From positions 1 through 64,000 of the forward strand of contig JAFVRN010000020.1 in assembly GCA_017504265.1 (NCBI GenBank): DNA of 64,000 nucleotides, in the 5' to 3' direction. Source of the stretch: Alistipes sp. (GTDB lineage Bacteria > Bacteroidota > Bacteroidia > Bacteroidales > Rikenellaceae). Shown here one piece after another: positions 9,746-18,576 of the stretch; the stretch's first letter is position 1; every line of letters starts with the position of its first letter. The translations under genes were made by a program, and so were the position numbers. The notes under the pieces were generated by a model. That model was not told the origin of the DNA and searched no databases. It was given only the letters and a program-made list of their open reading frames with translations.

Positions 9746-12580
9746 CTACTCCATGCAGCGGCAAATCAAATTACGATCACCGTAGCCGTTATCAATCTTG
9801 GTAACATATGGGAAGAACTTGTTCTCGACAATCCACTCCAATGGGAAGGCGGCCTCCTCTCGACTGTAAGGATGCGACCACTCACCGGCAAGCTCACGTG
9901 CCGTATGCGGAGCATTTACCACTACGTTATCGGCATTGCCCGCAGCAGCAGCAGCCTCACACTCTCGCTTAATCTGGATAAGAGCCTCGATGAAACGATC
10001 CATCTCTGCCTTAGACTCCGACTCCGTAGGCTCAACCATAAGTGTCTCGTGCACAGGGAACGAGAGCGTAGGTGCATGGAAACCATAATCCATAAGGCGG
10101 TGTGCTATATCGCCGCAGTCGATATTGTAGTCGTGCTTGAAGCGTGTCAAATCGAGAATCATCTCGTGACCTACACGGCCCGTCTCACCAGAGTAGTATG
10201 TGCGATACTCATCTTTGAGTGCCGATGACATATAGTTAGCATTGACGATAGCCAACTCCGTAGAGCGACGCAAGCCCTCGTAACCAAGCATACGTATATA
10301 TCCATAAGTGATAGGCAGCAACATTGCCGAACCCCAAGGCGACGACGATACTGCTGTGATACCCTCCTCGCCACCTGTCTCTGTCAGCGAGTGCGATGGG
10401 AGGAACTTAACAAGGTGCTCGGCAACACATACAGGACCTACACCCGGGCCACCACCACCGTGAGGCATAGCGAATGTCTTATGCAGATTGAGGTGACATA
10501 CGTCGGCACCTATATATCCCGGATTGGTAAGACCCACCTGAGCATTCATATTGGTACCATCCATATATACCTGACCACCGGCATCGTGTACTGCATCTAC
10601 GATGTCGCGGATACGGCTTTCGAAGACACCGTGTGTCGAAGGATAGGTAACCATAAGTCCGCAAAGCTCCGAGCTATACTCCTCGGCCTTCTTCTTCAAG
10701 TCCTCAACATCGATATTACCATTCTCGTCGCACGCAACGATAACAATCTTCATACCCGCCATAGCTGCCGAGGCAGGGTTAGTACCATGCGCCGACGATG
10801 GGATAAGGATGATATTACGATAGCCCTGACCACGGCTCTGGTGGTATGCACGAATAATCAACAGACCGGTATACTCACCCGCAGCACCCGAGTTAGGCTG
10901 CAACGTACAGCCGGCAAAGCCGGTGATGGTAGCCAGGTAGCTCTCCAAGTCGGTGATAAGCTGACGGTAGCCCTCGGTCTGGTCGGCAGGAGCGAATGGG
11001 TGTAGATTCTGGAAACCGGCAAGCGACAGCGGCTGCATAAGCTGCGCAGCGTTGAGCTTCATAGTACATGAGCCGAGCGAAATCATAGAGTTCATAAGCG
11101 AGATATCACGCAACTCCAAACGCTTGATATAGCGCATCATCTCCGTCTCGGTGCGGTAGGCATTGAAGATATTCTCCGAGAAGAACTCCGTACCACGCTT
11201 AACATCCTCGGCAATAGCGGCCTTCTCGACACGCTTAACAGCCTTGGACTTCTTGCCTCGTGCCTCAGCGAAGATATCTACGACAGTCTGCAACTCTGCA
11301 TCGGTGGTAACCTCGTCGAACGACATACGTACGCAGTCGTCAGAAGGATAGTAGAAGTTAATCTCGCGAGCAAGAGCTATATTCTGGATTACGGCAGCCT
11401 CGGCCTCTACCTCCAACGTATCGAAGAGAGCCTTGGTGCGTACCACATAGCCGAGTGCTTCGAGAGCCTCCTTCACTGTAACAGCGGCACTGTGCGCTGT
11501 CATTGCAGCACGCTGCAAGCCCTCCTTACCATTATATATACAGTAGAAACCTACCATCGATGCCATCAATGCCTGTGCCGTACAGATGTTCGACGTAGCC
11601 TTCTCACGCTTGATATGCTGCTCACGCATCTGCAACGACATACGCAAAGCCTTGTTACCCAGGCGATCTACCGACACGCCGATGATACGGCCCGGCATCT
11701 GACGCTTATAGGCATCACGCGTAGCCATATAGCCTGCGCTGGGGCCACCGAAGCCCATAGGGCAGCCAAGACGCTGCGTCGTACCCACTGCAATATCTGC
11801 ACCCCACTCGGCAGGCGATTTGAGCAGAGCCAACGAGAGCAAATCGGCAACAGCCGTAACAGTAGCTCCCGCCTCGTGCGCAGCAGCCGCAAAAGCCTCA
11901 TAATTGCGTACCTCGCCGTTAGCCGCAGGGAACTGCACGATAGCACCAAACTCCTTGCCCGTAAACTTATACGATGCAAAATCCTCGCGGATAATCTCGA
12001 TACCGAAAGGCTCGGCACGTGTGATAAGCACGTCGAGCGTCTGTGGGAAGATGTTCTCATCGACGAAGATTTGGTTACGTCCCTGCTTAACAGCCTCACG
12101 CGAACGCAATGCGTACATCATAAGCATAGCCTCGGCAGATGCTGTAGCCTCATCCAGTAGCGAACAGTTGGCAACCTCCATACCCGTGAGCGAAAGAATT
12201 GCCGTCTGATAGTTGAGCAGAGCCTCCAAACGACCCTGCGAAATCTCAGCCTGATATGGTGTATACGATGTATACCACGCCGGATTCTCGAAGACGTTGC
12301 GTGAAACTACCGCAGGCACAGCATTGGGATAGTATCCCATACCGATAAACGAGCGCAGTGTGCGGTTCTTTGCTGCAAGCTCGGCAATATGCGCAGCATA
12401 CTCATACTCGCTCATGGCCTCCGGCAAATCGAGAGCCTTCTTCAAGCGTATATTCTGTGGTATAACCTGCTGAAGGAGCTCCTCAACAGAGCCTACACCA
12501 ATTGTTGCGAGCATCTGCTTAAGATCCTCCTTGTTATTAAGACCGGTATGACGGTCTACAAAGCTGTCAAAGGTTTTCAT
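9746..12580 (-). CDS. gcvP: Glycine dehydrogenase (decarboxylating), glycine cleavage P protein
   Basis: PLP-dependent decarboxylase that loads the aminomethyl group of glycine onto lipoylated H protein. The 944-residue single-chain form has both halves: an N-terminal P1-like half (FIGMGYYPNAVPAVVSRNVF, TPYQAEISQGRLEALLNYQT) and a C-terminal P2-like half with the PLP lysine K701 in HLNLHKTFAMPHGGGGPG. SLGSCTMKLN and DGTNMNAQVGL are also diagnostic. Its partner gcvH lies 45 kb away (57510-57890) and gcvT is not in the window, so the glycine cleavage genes are dispersed. The upstream kinase gene ends 35 bases before the gcvP start, and no clear promoter is seen in that gap, so cotranscription is possible. 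Confidence 0.97.
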   Translation of the reverse strand: MKTFDSFVDRHTGLNNKEDLKQMLATIGVGSVEELLQQVIPQNIRLKKALDLPEAMSEYEYAAHIAELAAKNRTLRSFIGMGYYPNAVPAVVSRNVFENPAWYTSYTPYQAEISQGRLEALLNYQTAILSLTGMEVANCSLLDEATASAEAMLMMYALRSREAVKQGRNQIFVDENIFPQTLDVLITRAEPFGIEIIREDFASYKFTGKEFGAIVQFPAANGEVRNYEAFAAAAHEAGATVTAVADLLSLALLKSPAEWGADIAVGTTQRLGCPMGFGGPSAGYMATRDAYKRQMPGRIIGVSVDRLGNKALRMSLQMREQHIKREKATSNICTAQALMASMVGFYCIYNGKEGLQRAAMTAHSAAVTVKEALEALGYVVRTKALFDTLEVEAEAAVIQNIALAREINFYYPSDDCVRMSFDEVTTDAELQTVVDIFAEARGKKSKAVKRVEKAAIAEDVKRGTEFFSENIFNAYRTETEMMRYIKRLELRDISLMNSMISLGSCTMKLNAAQLMQPLSLAGFQNLHPFAPADQTEGYRQLITDLESYLATITGFAGCTLQPNSGAAGEYTGLLIIRAYHQSRGQGYRNIILIPSSAHGTNPASAAMAGMKIVIVACDENGNIDVEDLKKKAEEYSSELCGLMVTYPSTHGVFESRIRDIVDAVHDAGGQVYMDGTNMNAQVGLTNPGYIGADVCHLNLHKTFAMPHGGGGPGVGPVCVAEHLVKFLPSHSLTETGGEEGITAVSSSPWGSAMLLPITYGYIRMLGYEGLRRSTELAIVNANYMSSALKDEYRTYYSGETGRVGHEMILDLTRFKHDYNIDCGDIAHRLMDYGFHAPTLSFPVHETLMVEPTESESKAEMDRFIEALIQIKRECEAAAAAGNADNVVVNAPHTARELAGEWSHPYSREEAAFPLEWIVENKFFPYVTKIDNGYGDRNLICRCME

Positions 12581-12615
12581 CTTAGTTATTGTTATTTATA
12601 GGTTTTGTATGTTAT

Positions 12616-14283
12616 TTAGTATTTGAACGAGCTGCCTCCGATAAACTCTCTAAGCAGCGATGTCGGCGGTATCTCGTCGGGCTGTATCGGTGCGAAGTTG
12701 TCCAAGAACTTCAACATTCGATGTGCCTCGGCATATTCGGGGACAGTATCGGGCACCTCACGCAACACCGGCTCGGCAATGGCACGCAGCACCGATATCT
12801 CGTAGAAGAGCGACGAATTGAACATAACGTCGGCATTCTCCTGATAGGGGAATATATGCTTCTCCTCACCACGACGGACACTCGGCCACCGCTCCAATGT
12901 CGATAGAGCATTATTACCGCGTGTGGCATTATCTCGTATGATGCGACGCAACATACGGTTATCCGAGGTAGGTATGCGCGAGAAATTATCCATAGCTACC
13001 GACGTGAAACACGAAATGTATATCTTAAACTTGGCATCGTCTGCAACTCCCGGTGTCAGACGCGGATTGAGGGCATGGATGCCTTCGAGGATAAGTATTG
13101 AACGATCGGTAAGCTTCAACGGCTTATCGTGCCATTGACGCTTGCCCGTAATGAAGTTGTAGCGCGGAATCTCCACACTCTCGCCTGCCGACAACCGTCT
13201 GAGATGGTCGTTCAGTGCCTCCAAGTCGATGGCCTCCAACGCCTCGTAGTCGTACTCGCCATTCTCATCACGTGGCGTACGGTCACGCTCGACGAAGTAG
13301 TCGTCGAGGGCTATGAGTACAGGGTCAAAGCCCAATACCCGCAATTGCACACCCAGACGCTTCGAGAAGGTTGTCTTACCACTCGACGAGGGGCCCGATA
13401 TAAGTGCCATGCGTACACCCTTCGAGAGGTTGGCATCGGCTATGCTGCGAGCGATGGTCGCTATCTTATTCTCGTGGAAGGCCTCTGCAATCTTGATAAG
13501 CTCCGAGCTGTCGCCCTCGATAACGCGACGGTTAAGTTCGCCAACGGTAGTTACACCCATAATATCTATCCATCGCTGATACTCGTGGAATATATCGAAC
13601 ATCTTGGCCAGATGCACCGAACCGGATAGGCTCTCGGGATTGCCACGCTCAGGGAAGGCTACATAGAAGCCGTTATAGTAGGGGGTAATATCGAACCGCT
13701 CGACATATGCCGAGCTGGGTGCCAGCACTCCATAGAAAAATCCGGGGAGCTCTCCCATGTAGCATACCGTGCTGTATAGGCGTGGCCGTGTCGTTAGCAA
13801 TTCTATACGGTAATCCAAGCCGTAGCTCTCGTAGATAGAGATAGCTTCCGAGGTAAGCACCTTGCATCGAGTGATGGGATATGCCTTGGCGACTATCTCC
13901 TTAATTCTATTTTTAAGTGCCACATAATCCTGCAAAGACAGCTCCTCGCCCGCCTCGAACTCACAATAGAAGCCATTGCCCAGCGTATGACGTATAAGCA
14001 GCTTACGCTCGGGATATAGCTCCATCACAGCACGCTGCAAGACAAACGACAACGTACGCTGATATACACGATGACCCTCGGTGTGACGGATATCCAGAAA
14101 CTCTACGGTGATTGGCTTGAAAACGCGATAGTGCAGATTCTTGTAGCGGTTGTTCACACGTGCCGCAAGGATAGGATAGGGTCGCTCGAAACTCACCTTA
14201 TCGAGCACCTCCATAAGAGATGTGCCAGCAGCAACACATATCCGCTCGCCACTATTTACGCATACCAACTCCAACATTTGCAT
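12616..14283 (-). CDS. TGS-domain nucleoside (uridine-like) kinase
   Basis: A Bacteroidetes-type fused protein of 555 residues. An N-terminal ThrRS-like module (TGS, then a segment resembling the second additional domain of Thr/Ala-tRNA synthetases, with RHTLGNGFYCEFE) precedes a C-terminal uridine/phosphoribulokinase-like P-loop domain with LISGPSSSGKTTFSKRL, then DDYFVERDRTPRDENGEYDYE and SILILEGIHALNP. The start was placed at the ATG at 14283 (MQMLELVCVNSGERI); the frame is open further upstream but that part would overlap the divergent gene and its promoter and has no homologous look. Expected role: ATP- or GTP-dependent phosphorylation of uridine/cytidine. The use of the ThrRS-like module in this family is not understood. 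Confidence 0.88.
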   Translation of the reverse strand: MQMLELVCVNSGERICVAAGTSLMEVLDKVSFERPYPILAARVNNRYKNLHYRVFKPITVEFLDIRHTEGHRVYQRTLSFVLQRAVMELYPERKLLIRHTLGNGFYCEFEAGEELSLQDYVALKNRIKEIVAKAYPITRCKVLTSEAISIYESYGLDYRIELLTTRPRLYSTVCYMGELPGFFYGVLAPSSAYVERFDITPYYNGFYVAFPERGNPESLSGSVHLAKMFDIFHEYQRWIDIMGVTTVGELNRRVIEGDSSELIKIAEAFHENKIATIARSIADANLSKGVRMALISGPSSSGKTTFSKRLGVQLRVLGFDPVLIALDDYFVERDRTPRDENGEYDYEALEAIDLEALNDHLRRLSAGESVEIPRYNFITGKRQWHDKPLKLTDRSILILEGIHALNPRLTPGVADDAKFKIYISCFTSVAMDNFSRIPTSDNRMLRRIIRDNATRGNNALSTLERWPSVRRGEEKHIFPYQENADVMFNSSLFYEISVLRAIAEPVLREVPDTVPEYAEAHRMLKFLDNFAPIQPDEIPPTSLLREFIGGSSFKY

Positions 14284-14317
14284 AGGCTCAATCTCTCTTT
14301 TTTTATTAAACAGTGTG

Positions 14318-14325
14318 TAAAGATA
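14318..14325 (-). promoter_or_regulatory. Weak -7 box for the kinase-gcvP unit
   Basis: Reverse strand TATCTTTA is one base off TAnnTTTG and lies 35 bases upstream of the chosen kinase start; a TTG 21 bases further upstream could be the -33 element. Confidence 0.4.
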
Positions 14326-14336
14326 GTAATTTTTTG

Positions 14337-14344
14337 TAATTTTG
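14337..14344 (+). promoter_or_regulatory. Putative -7 box for the 5'-nucleotidase gene
   Basis: TAATTTTG fits TAnnTTTG and lies 21 bases before the ATG at 14366, implying a short leader of about 15 bases. No clear -33 box. It overlaps the control region of the divergent kinase gene. Confidence 0.45.
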
Positions 14345-14365
14345 AAGCAATAATTTTTAACAGAT

Positions 14366-15841
14366 ATGAGAAAAATCGCAATATTTTCAGCATATATGCT
14401 CTTAATGGCAGCTGCCTGCACTACTACCGACAATAACGAAAAGAGCCATATTTTTATTATCAGCACAAACGACATTCACGCCAATATCAACTCCCTGCCC
14501 CAGCTTGCTACGCTTGTCGATGAGTACGAGGAGCGTGGCGAGGTCATCCTCGTAGACTCCGGCGATCGCGTTACGGGCAACGCCTTTATCGACGATTGCC
14601 CCGAGCCGGGTGTGGCTATGATAGAGCTTATGAACGAGGTGGGCTACGACGTGGTAACCCTCGGCAACCACGAATTTGACAAAGGGCCTAAGATACTGCA
14701 AGCGATGCTCGACAAGGCCGATTTCGAGATAGTATGCGCCAATATCACAACACCCCCAAACTACTATGATATAGAGCCTTACACCTATATTGATGTTAAT
14801 GGCATTGTCATTGGCATTGCCGGCATTGTCGATACCGACAACAATGGGCGGCCTCTCGGCGGAGAAAGTGCCCTTGCCGATTTCGGCTTCACCTCGGATA
14901 TAGATTGCGCCTACGACACAAGCACTATCTTAGCCCGACAGTGCGACTTTGCCATACTTCTCTCGCATATGGGTCTTACACAAGACATCAATCTCAGCGG
15001 CCGTGATGCTCACTACGACTGGATAGCAGGAGGACACTCGCACGATGTCGTTGGCCATAGATATGGCGACAGCTACATATCGCAGAATGGCAAGAATCTT
15101 CGCTACGTAACTATTGCCGATATAGAGGTTACGGACGACGAGATAAGCAGTGTCAGCTATCATCGTGAAGCTATTGATAATGAGGCAGCAGACGAAACAA
15201 TAGCCGCTATGGTTGCCGAAATAAAGAGCCGCAATCCCGAGCTTAACACCATAGAGGGTCATGCCAATGCCCTCGCCACACAGGATGGCGTGGCCAACTT
15301 CACCATAGCCGCCCTCGCAGCATATCCCTATGCCGATGGTTTCACTCCCGACGTAAGCCTCTACCACTTCGGAGGCATACGCCTCACAAATATCCTTCCG
15401 GGCGATATCACACGTGGCGATATATACAACAACGACCCGTTTCTATCAACCATATATATCGGAGAGCTGACCACGGAGCAAATGTCCGAGTTCATCCTAC
15501 GCAAGTACAATAGCGGCACGCCCGACTTCCCCGACAAGGAGTCACACTACCCCTATATACGCACCAGCGTGCCCTACACCATACTTCTTGGCAGCGAACC
15601 ACAGGAGAGGCCCGATGCTACGGGGATATATTTCGACTTGGAGGAGGGCATATATCGTGTAGCTATGTGCAACTATATCGCCGAGAACTATATAGATGCC
15701 GATATTGTTGAGCGACAGCTCCGTCCTACGGGTATCACCGTACGTGAGGCTATGTTACACTACCTACACTCTCTCGACGAAGGTCTTACGCCCGACAACA
15801 ATATATATCAAATAGAGGTATCACCCAACGAATTAGAATAA
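14366..15841 (+). CDS. 5'-nucleotidase/metallophosphatase lipoprotein (UshA-like)
   Basis: Calcineurin-like metallophosphatase joined to a C-terminal 5'-nucleotidase domain, 491 residues, predicted to dephosphorylate nucleotides or related esters outside the cytoplasm. The signal ends in the lipobox LMAAAC. Metal-binding motifs are in order: STNDIHANI (D-x-H), DSGDRVTGN, LGNHEFDKG, LLSHMG and GGHSHDVVG. The C-terminal domain has YHFGGIRLTNILPGDITRGD and LLGSEPQERPDA. The stop is ten bases from rnhB, which is probably cotranscribed. The mature N terminus (CTTTDNNEKS) is less acidic than the other lipoproteins here, so periplasmic or surface location is open. Confidence 0.92.
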   Translation: MRKIAIFSAYMLLMAAACTTTDNNEKSHIFIISTNDIHANINSLPQLATLVDEYEERGEVILVDSGDRVTGNAFIDDCPEPGVAMIELMNEVGYDVVTLGNHEFDKGPKILQAMLDKADFEIVCANITTPPNYYDIEPYTYIDVNGIVIGIAGIVDTDNNGRPLGGESALADFGFTSDIDCAYDTSTILARQCDFAILLSHMGLTQDINLSGRDAHYDWIAGGHSHDVVGHRYGDSYISQNGKNLRYVTIADIEVTDDEISSVSYHREAIDNEAADETIAAMVAEIKSRNPELNTIEGHANALATQDGVANFTIAALAAYPYADGFTPDVSLYHFGGIRLTNILPGDITRGDIYNNDPFLSTIYIGELTTEQMSEFILRKYNSGTPDFPDKESHYPYIRTSVPYTILLGSEPQERPDATGIYFDLEEGIYRVAMCNYIAENYIDADIVERQLRPTGITVREAMLHYLHSLDEGLTPDNNIYQIEVSPNELE

Positions 15842-15851
15842 ATAGGCAACC

Positions 15852-16451
15852 ATGCTACCCAACTGCTATCAACACGAATTAATCGAGGCGGGATGCGACG
15901 AGGCGGGACGTGGATGTCTTGCCGGCTCGGTATTTGCAGCAGCTGTCATCCTCCCACACGACTTTCATCACCCGCTGTTAAACGACTCCAAGCAGATGAC
16001 CGAGCGTCGTCGTAACGCGCTGCGCACCATCATCGAGCGCGAAGCTCTGGCTTGGTATGTGGCCGAGGTTAGTGCCGAGCGTATCGACCAGATAAACATA
16101 CTAAACGCATCAATCGAGGGTATGAACATCGCCCTTAGAGGGCTTGCTACACCTCCCGAATACATTATCATCGACGGCAATCGCTTTCATACCGACCTTA
16201 CCACACCGTGGCGAACGATTGTGGGTGGCGACGGCAAGTATGCCAACATTGCGGCAGCCTCGGTACTTGCTAAGACACATCGTGACGAGTATATGCTACG
16301 TCTTGCGGAGGAGTATCCTATGTATGGGTGGGCAAAAAATAAGGGGTATCCTACACGAGAACACCGCCTTGCCATAAGAGAGTATGGTCTGTCGCCATAC
16401 CACCGTCTGTCGTTTAACTCATCGCCCGAACAGCTCGAACTATTTGGGTAG
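15852..16451 (+). CDS. rnhB: Ribonuclease HII
   Basis: Endonuclease that removes RNA from RNA-DNA hybrids and single ribonucleotides from DNA. The 199-residue protein has the active-site motif EAGCDEAGRGCLAG (the D-E pair), then IDGN, then the later acidic site in ASVLAKTHRDEYM, and the terminal YGLSPYHRLSF. It follows the nucleotidase gene by ten bases and its last 12 bases overlap the end of the convergent cold-shock gene. Confidence 0.96.
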   Translation: MLPNCYQHELIEAGCDEAGRGCLAGSVFAAAVILPHDFHHPLLNDSKQMTERRRNALRTIIEREALAWYVAEVSAERIDQINILNASIEGMNIALRGLATPPEYIIIDGNRFHTDLTTPWRTIVGGDGKYANIAAASVLAKTHRDEYMLRLAEEYPMYGWAKNKGYPTREHRLAIREYGLSPYHRLSFNSSPEQLELFG

Positions 16452-16649
16452 GAGCAGCACCACTTCACGAGCCTCGATACGCCCCTCGGCGGTTGTAACC
16501 ACCTCGTAGTCTACCTGCTGATTGTGTTTAAGGCCACGAAAGCCATCTTTGCGAAGTGCCGTATAGTGTACATACACCTCGTTGCCATCCTCGCCACGGA
16601 TAAAGCCGTAGCCTTTGCGATTATCGAACCATTTGACACGTCCCTTCAT
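16440..16649 (-). CDS. Cold-shock domain protein
   Basis: Small nucleic acid-binding OB-fold protein of 69 residues. It begins MKGRVKWFDNRKGYGFI, with RNP1 as GYGFI and RNP2 as VYVHYTAL. The ATG at 16649 was chosen; an in-frame GTG at 16658 would add three residues (read M-T-C) that do not belong to the family. The second half, VVTTAEGRIEAREVVLL, is standard. It overlaps the end of rnhB tail to tail by 12 bases. It probably acts as an RNA chaperone in the cytoplasm. Confidence 0.93.
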   Translation of the reverse strand: MKGRVKWFDNRKGYGFIRGEDGNEVYVHYTALRKDGFRGLKHNQQVDYEVVTTAEGRIEAREVVLLLPK

Positions 16650-16671
16650 ACAGGTCACATTTTTCGAAAGT

Positions 16672-16702
16672 CAAAGTTACAACTTTTACTCGTAGCAAAC
16701 AA
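16672..16702 (-). promoter_or_regulatory. Promoter of the cold-shock gene
   Basis: Reverse strand TAACTTTG at 16679-16672 with TTG at 16702-16700, 20 bases apart; TTTG at 16699-16696 is an alternative -33 with a shorter spacer. The predicted leader is only about 15 bases long. Confidence 0.6.
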
Positions 16703-16728
16703 GCCTTAGGCCATTTTTTAATCGCATA

Positions 16729-16760
16729 TTTGCATAATATAAAAAATAAGTCTATATTTG
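16729..16760 (+). promoter_or_regulatory. Promoter of the lipoprotein-radical SAM pair
   Basis: TTTG at 16729-16732 and TATATTTG at 16753-16760, 20 bases apart, 57 bases before the ATG at 16818. Confidence 0.75.
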
Positions 16761-16817
16761 TAAACAATATTTATATACACAAAGAGTATTAGTATAAACT
16801 TTAAGTATTAAATAGTT

Positions 16818-17339
16818 ATGAATGCAAAGCTGAAAATTGCACTATTATCGATGCTTGGTTTTTCTACTGTTGCCTGCTGTGGCAGCAAGAAGGCTGGTGG
16901 TAAGAAGGATGATGCTCAGCCACAGATTATCGAGAGCGACAGCATCAATACGGGCATTATACTGATGTATGGCGTTCCATTTCCTGATGGCCGTCCCGCA
17001 TCACCAATAAGCGAGGAGGAGGCAGCAAAGCGAGTAGAAGAGATACGCACCAATGAGGCTGCAACAGAAGATAATGTCGAGGTTCAGAAGAAGGAGGAGA
17101 ATGAGGAGGAGATAACCATACAGCGAGGCCCTGCCCCTGCACCCGATGGTACGCTTGTTACGCCCATCACCGAAGAGGAGGCTGCAAAGCTAATCGAGGA
17201 GATGGAGAGCGACAAGGGCAAGGCACAGCACGGCCCTGCAAGGCTGCCCGATGGTAGTGCGGCATCGACCCTGAGCGAAGAGGAGGCCGCAAAGCGTGTA
17301 GCCGAGATGGAGGCCAAGTCCGAACAAGCTCAAAAATAG
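16818..17339 (+). CDS. Small lipoprotein with three peptide repeats, radical SAM-associated
   Basis: 173 residues with a lipoprotein signal (MNAKLKIALLSMLGFSTVAC, lipid-modified C20). The mature part is highly charged and holds three copies of a ~26-residue module at about 51-76, 103-129 and 138-164. Each has the pattern x-G-[VP]-x-x-x-PDG-x-x-x-[ST]-x-[IL]-[ST]-EEEAAK-x-[VI]-x-E-[IM]: YGVPFPDGRPASPISEEE, RGPAPAPDGTLVTPITEEE and HGPARLPDGSAASTLSEEE. The radical SAM/SPASM gene follows after 24 bases. This resembles the rSAM/lipoprotein pairs known in Bacteroidales, where a small lipoprotein with a YG-x-P motif accompanies a SPASM enzyme; the modification, if any, is not known to me. The linkers between modules are Glu/Lys-rich and probably unfolded or helical. 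Confidence 0.8.
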   Translation: MNAKLKIALLSMLGFSTVACCGSKKAGGKKDDAQPQIIESDSINTGIILMYGVPFPDGRPASPISEEEAAKRVEEIRTNEAATEDNVEVQKKEENEEEITIQRGPAPAPDGTLVTPITEEEAAKLIEEMESDKGKAQHGPARLPDGSAASTLSEEEAAKRVAEMEAKSEQAQK

Positions 17340-17363
17340 AGGACAAGAGAAAATCTAAGAGGC

Positions 17364-18440
17364 GTGAAAGGACAACGTTTAGGGCTACGCAAACAGATAG
17401 GTCTTAAGCTCTTCAACAGTCTATATGACACAGCCGTAGAGCGACATACGTTGCGTACACTCTTTTGGGAGTGTACGCTTCGTTGTAATTTGAAGTGCCG
17501 ACATTGCGGCAGCGATTGTCGCACCGATGTCACGGAGCGAGATATGCCCCTTGCCGACTTCCTACGTGTGCTGGACGAGGAGGTAACACCTAACATCGAC
17601 CCCTCACAGCTACTCATCATCTTCTCGGGTGGCGAGGTACTGGTGCGCAGCGATATAGAGGAGGCGGGACGAGAGGTAACGCGACGTGGATATATGTGGG
17701 GCATGGTGACAAACGGTATGGCACTGAGCAGAGAGCGTCTACGCTCGCTTGTGGCAGCCGGACTACGCAGCATATCGGTAAGCTTCGATGGCTTCGAGCC
17801 GATACACAACCATATACGTGGCAACGCGCACAGTTTCGAGCGCGCCCGTGCAGCCATATCGTACATACGTGAGATAGAGGGTCTTACCTACGATGTTATA
17901 ACCTGTGTGACACCGGCACTTGTAGAGAGGTTGGAGGAGTGGAAGGAGTATCTTATATCGGAAGGTATCACACGTTGGCGTATATTCTCTATATTTCCGG
18001 CAGGCAGAGCCCGTCATGACGACACGCTACACCTCAACGCCGAGCAGTTCCGACATCTTATGGAGTTTATACGACATACCCGCACGGAGGGGCGCATCGA
18101 CCTTAACTATGCCTGCGAAGGCTTCCTCGGTGGCTACGAGGGTGAGGTACGTGACCACTTCTATATGTGCAACGCCGGAGTATCTGTAGCATCTATTCGT
18201 GTCAATGGCGATATATCGGGATGCACAAGTGTCCGAGCAAACTACACGCAGGGCAACATCTATCGGGACAGCTTTTGGCAGGTGTGGCAAGATCGCTTCG
18301 AGGTGTTCCGCAACCGTCGGTGGGCACACAAGGGCGAATGTGCCGAGTGTCGGGTATGGGAATTTTGCAGAGGAGGCGGCATGCACCTACGCGATGACGA
18401 TGGTGAGTTGATGTACTGCCACTATAAGATGCTTAAATAG
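17364..18440 (+). CDS. Radical SAM/SPASM protein of the rSAM/lipoprotein pair
   Basis: 358 residues. The radical SAM cluster is C41-x3-C45-x2-C48 (CNLKCRHC) within FWECTLRCNLKCRHCGSDC, followed by FSGGEVLVRSD (the GGE SAM-binding motif), VTNGMALS and SVSFDGFEPIHNHIRG. The C-terminal SPASM region has cysteines in YMCNAG, ISGCTS, GECAECRVWEFCRGG and MYCHYK, expected to hold two further [4Fe-4S] clusters. SPASM enzymes usually modify peptides or protein side chains. The start is a GTG at 17364: no in-frame ATG lies between the previous stop and the conserved N-terminal helix. It lies 24 bases behind the repeat lipoprotein, its likely substrate or partner. Function is inferred from architecture only. 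Confidence 0.9.
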   Translation: MKGQRLGLRKQIGLKLFNSLYDTAVERHTLRTLFWECTLRCNLKCRHCGSDCRTDVTERDMPLADFLRVLDEEVTPNIDPSQLLIIFSGGEVLVRSDIEEAGREVTRRGYMWGMVTNGMALSRERLRSLVAAGLRSISVSFDGFEPIHNHIRGNAHSFERARAAISYIREIEGLTYDVITCVTPALVERLEEWKEYLISEGITRWRIFSIFPAGRARHDDTLHLNAEQFRHLMEFIRHTRTEGRIDLNYACEGFLGGYEGEVRDHFYMCNAGVSVASIRVNGDISGCTSVRANYTQGNIYRDSFWQVWQDRFEVFRNRRWAHKGECAECRVWEFCRGGGMHLRDDDGELMYCHYKMLK

Positions 18441-18466
18441 CGAACATATCAGCAACAATAGTGAAG

Positions 18467-18541
18467 GCTGACCAATAGTGTACCGGCCCCAAAAAGTTTG
18501 TATAACAAACTCGCGGGTCGCCTCGTACAGCATTGGTCAGC
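18467..18541. repeat. Inverted repeat between convergent genes
   Basis: GCTGACCAAT at 18467-18476 and its exact complement at 18532-18541 bracket a 55-base interval that itself contains GTTTG-tataa-CAAAC (18496-18510). It lies between the converging radical SAM and OmpA-family genes and may act as a two-way transcription stop or be a small repeat element. There is no T run. Confidence 0.45.
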
Positions 18542-18576
18542 TTCGCTTATATCCGGTCGATATTGTTCGAGCTAAT

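Noticed and set aside
14284..14475. N-terminal extension of the nucleoside kinase by 64 residues
   Set aside because: It would overlap the divergent nucleotidase gene and both promoters; the family starts at the MQMLELVC region.
16650..16658. GTG start adding three residues to the cold-shock protein
   Set aside because: The ATG at 16649 gives the normal family N terminus MKGRVKWF.
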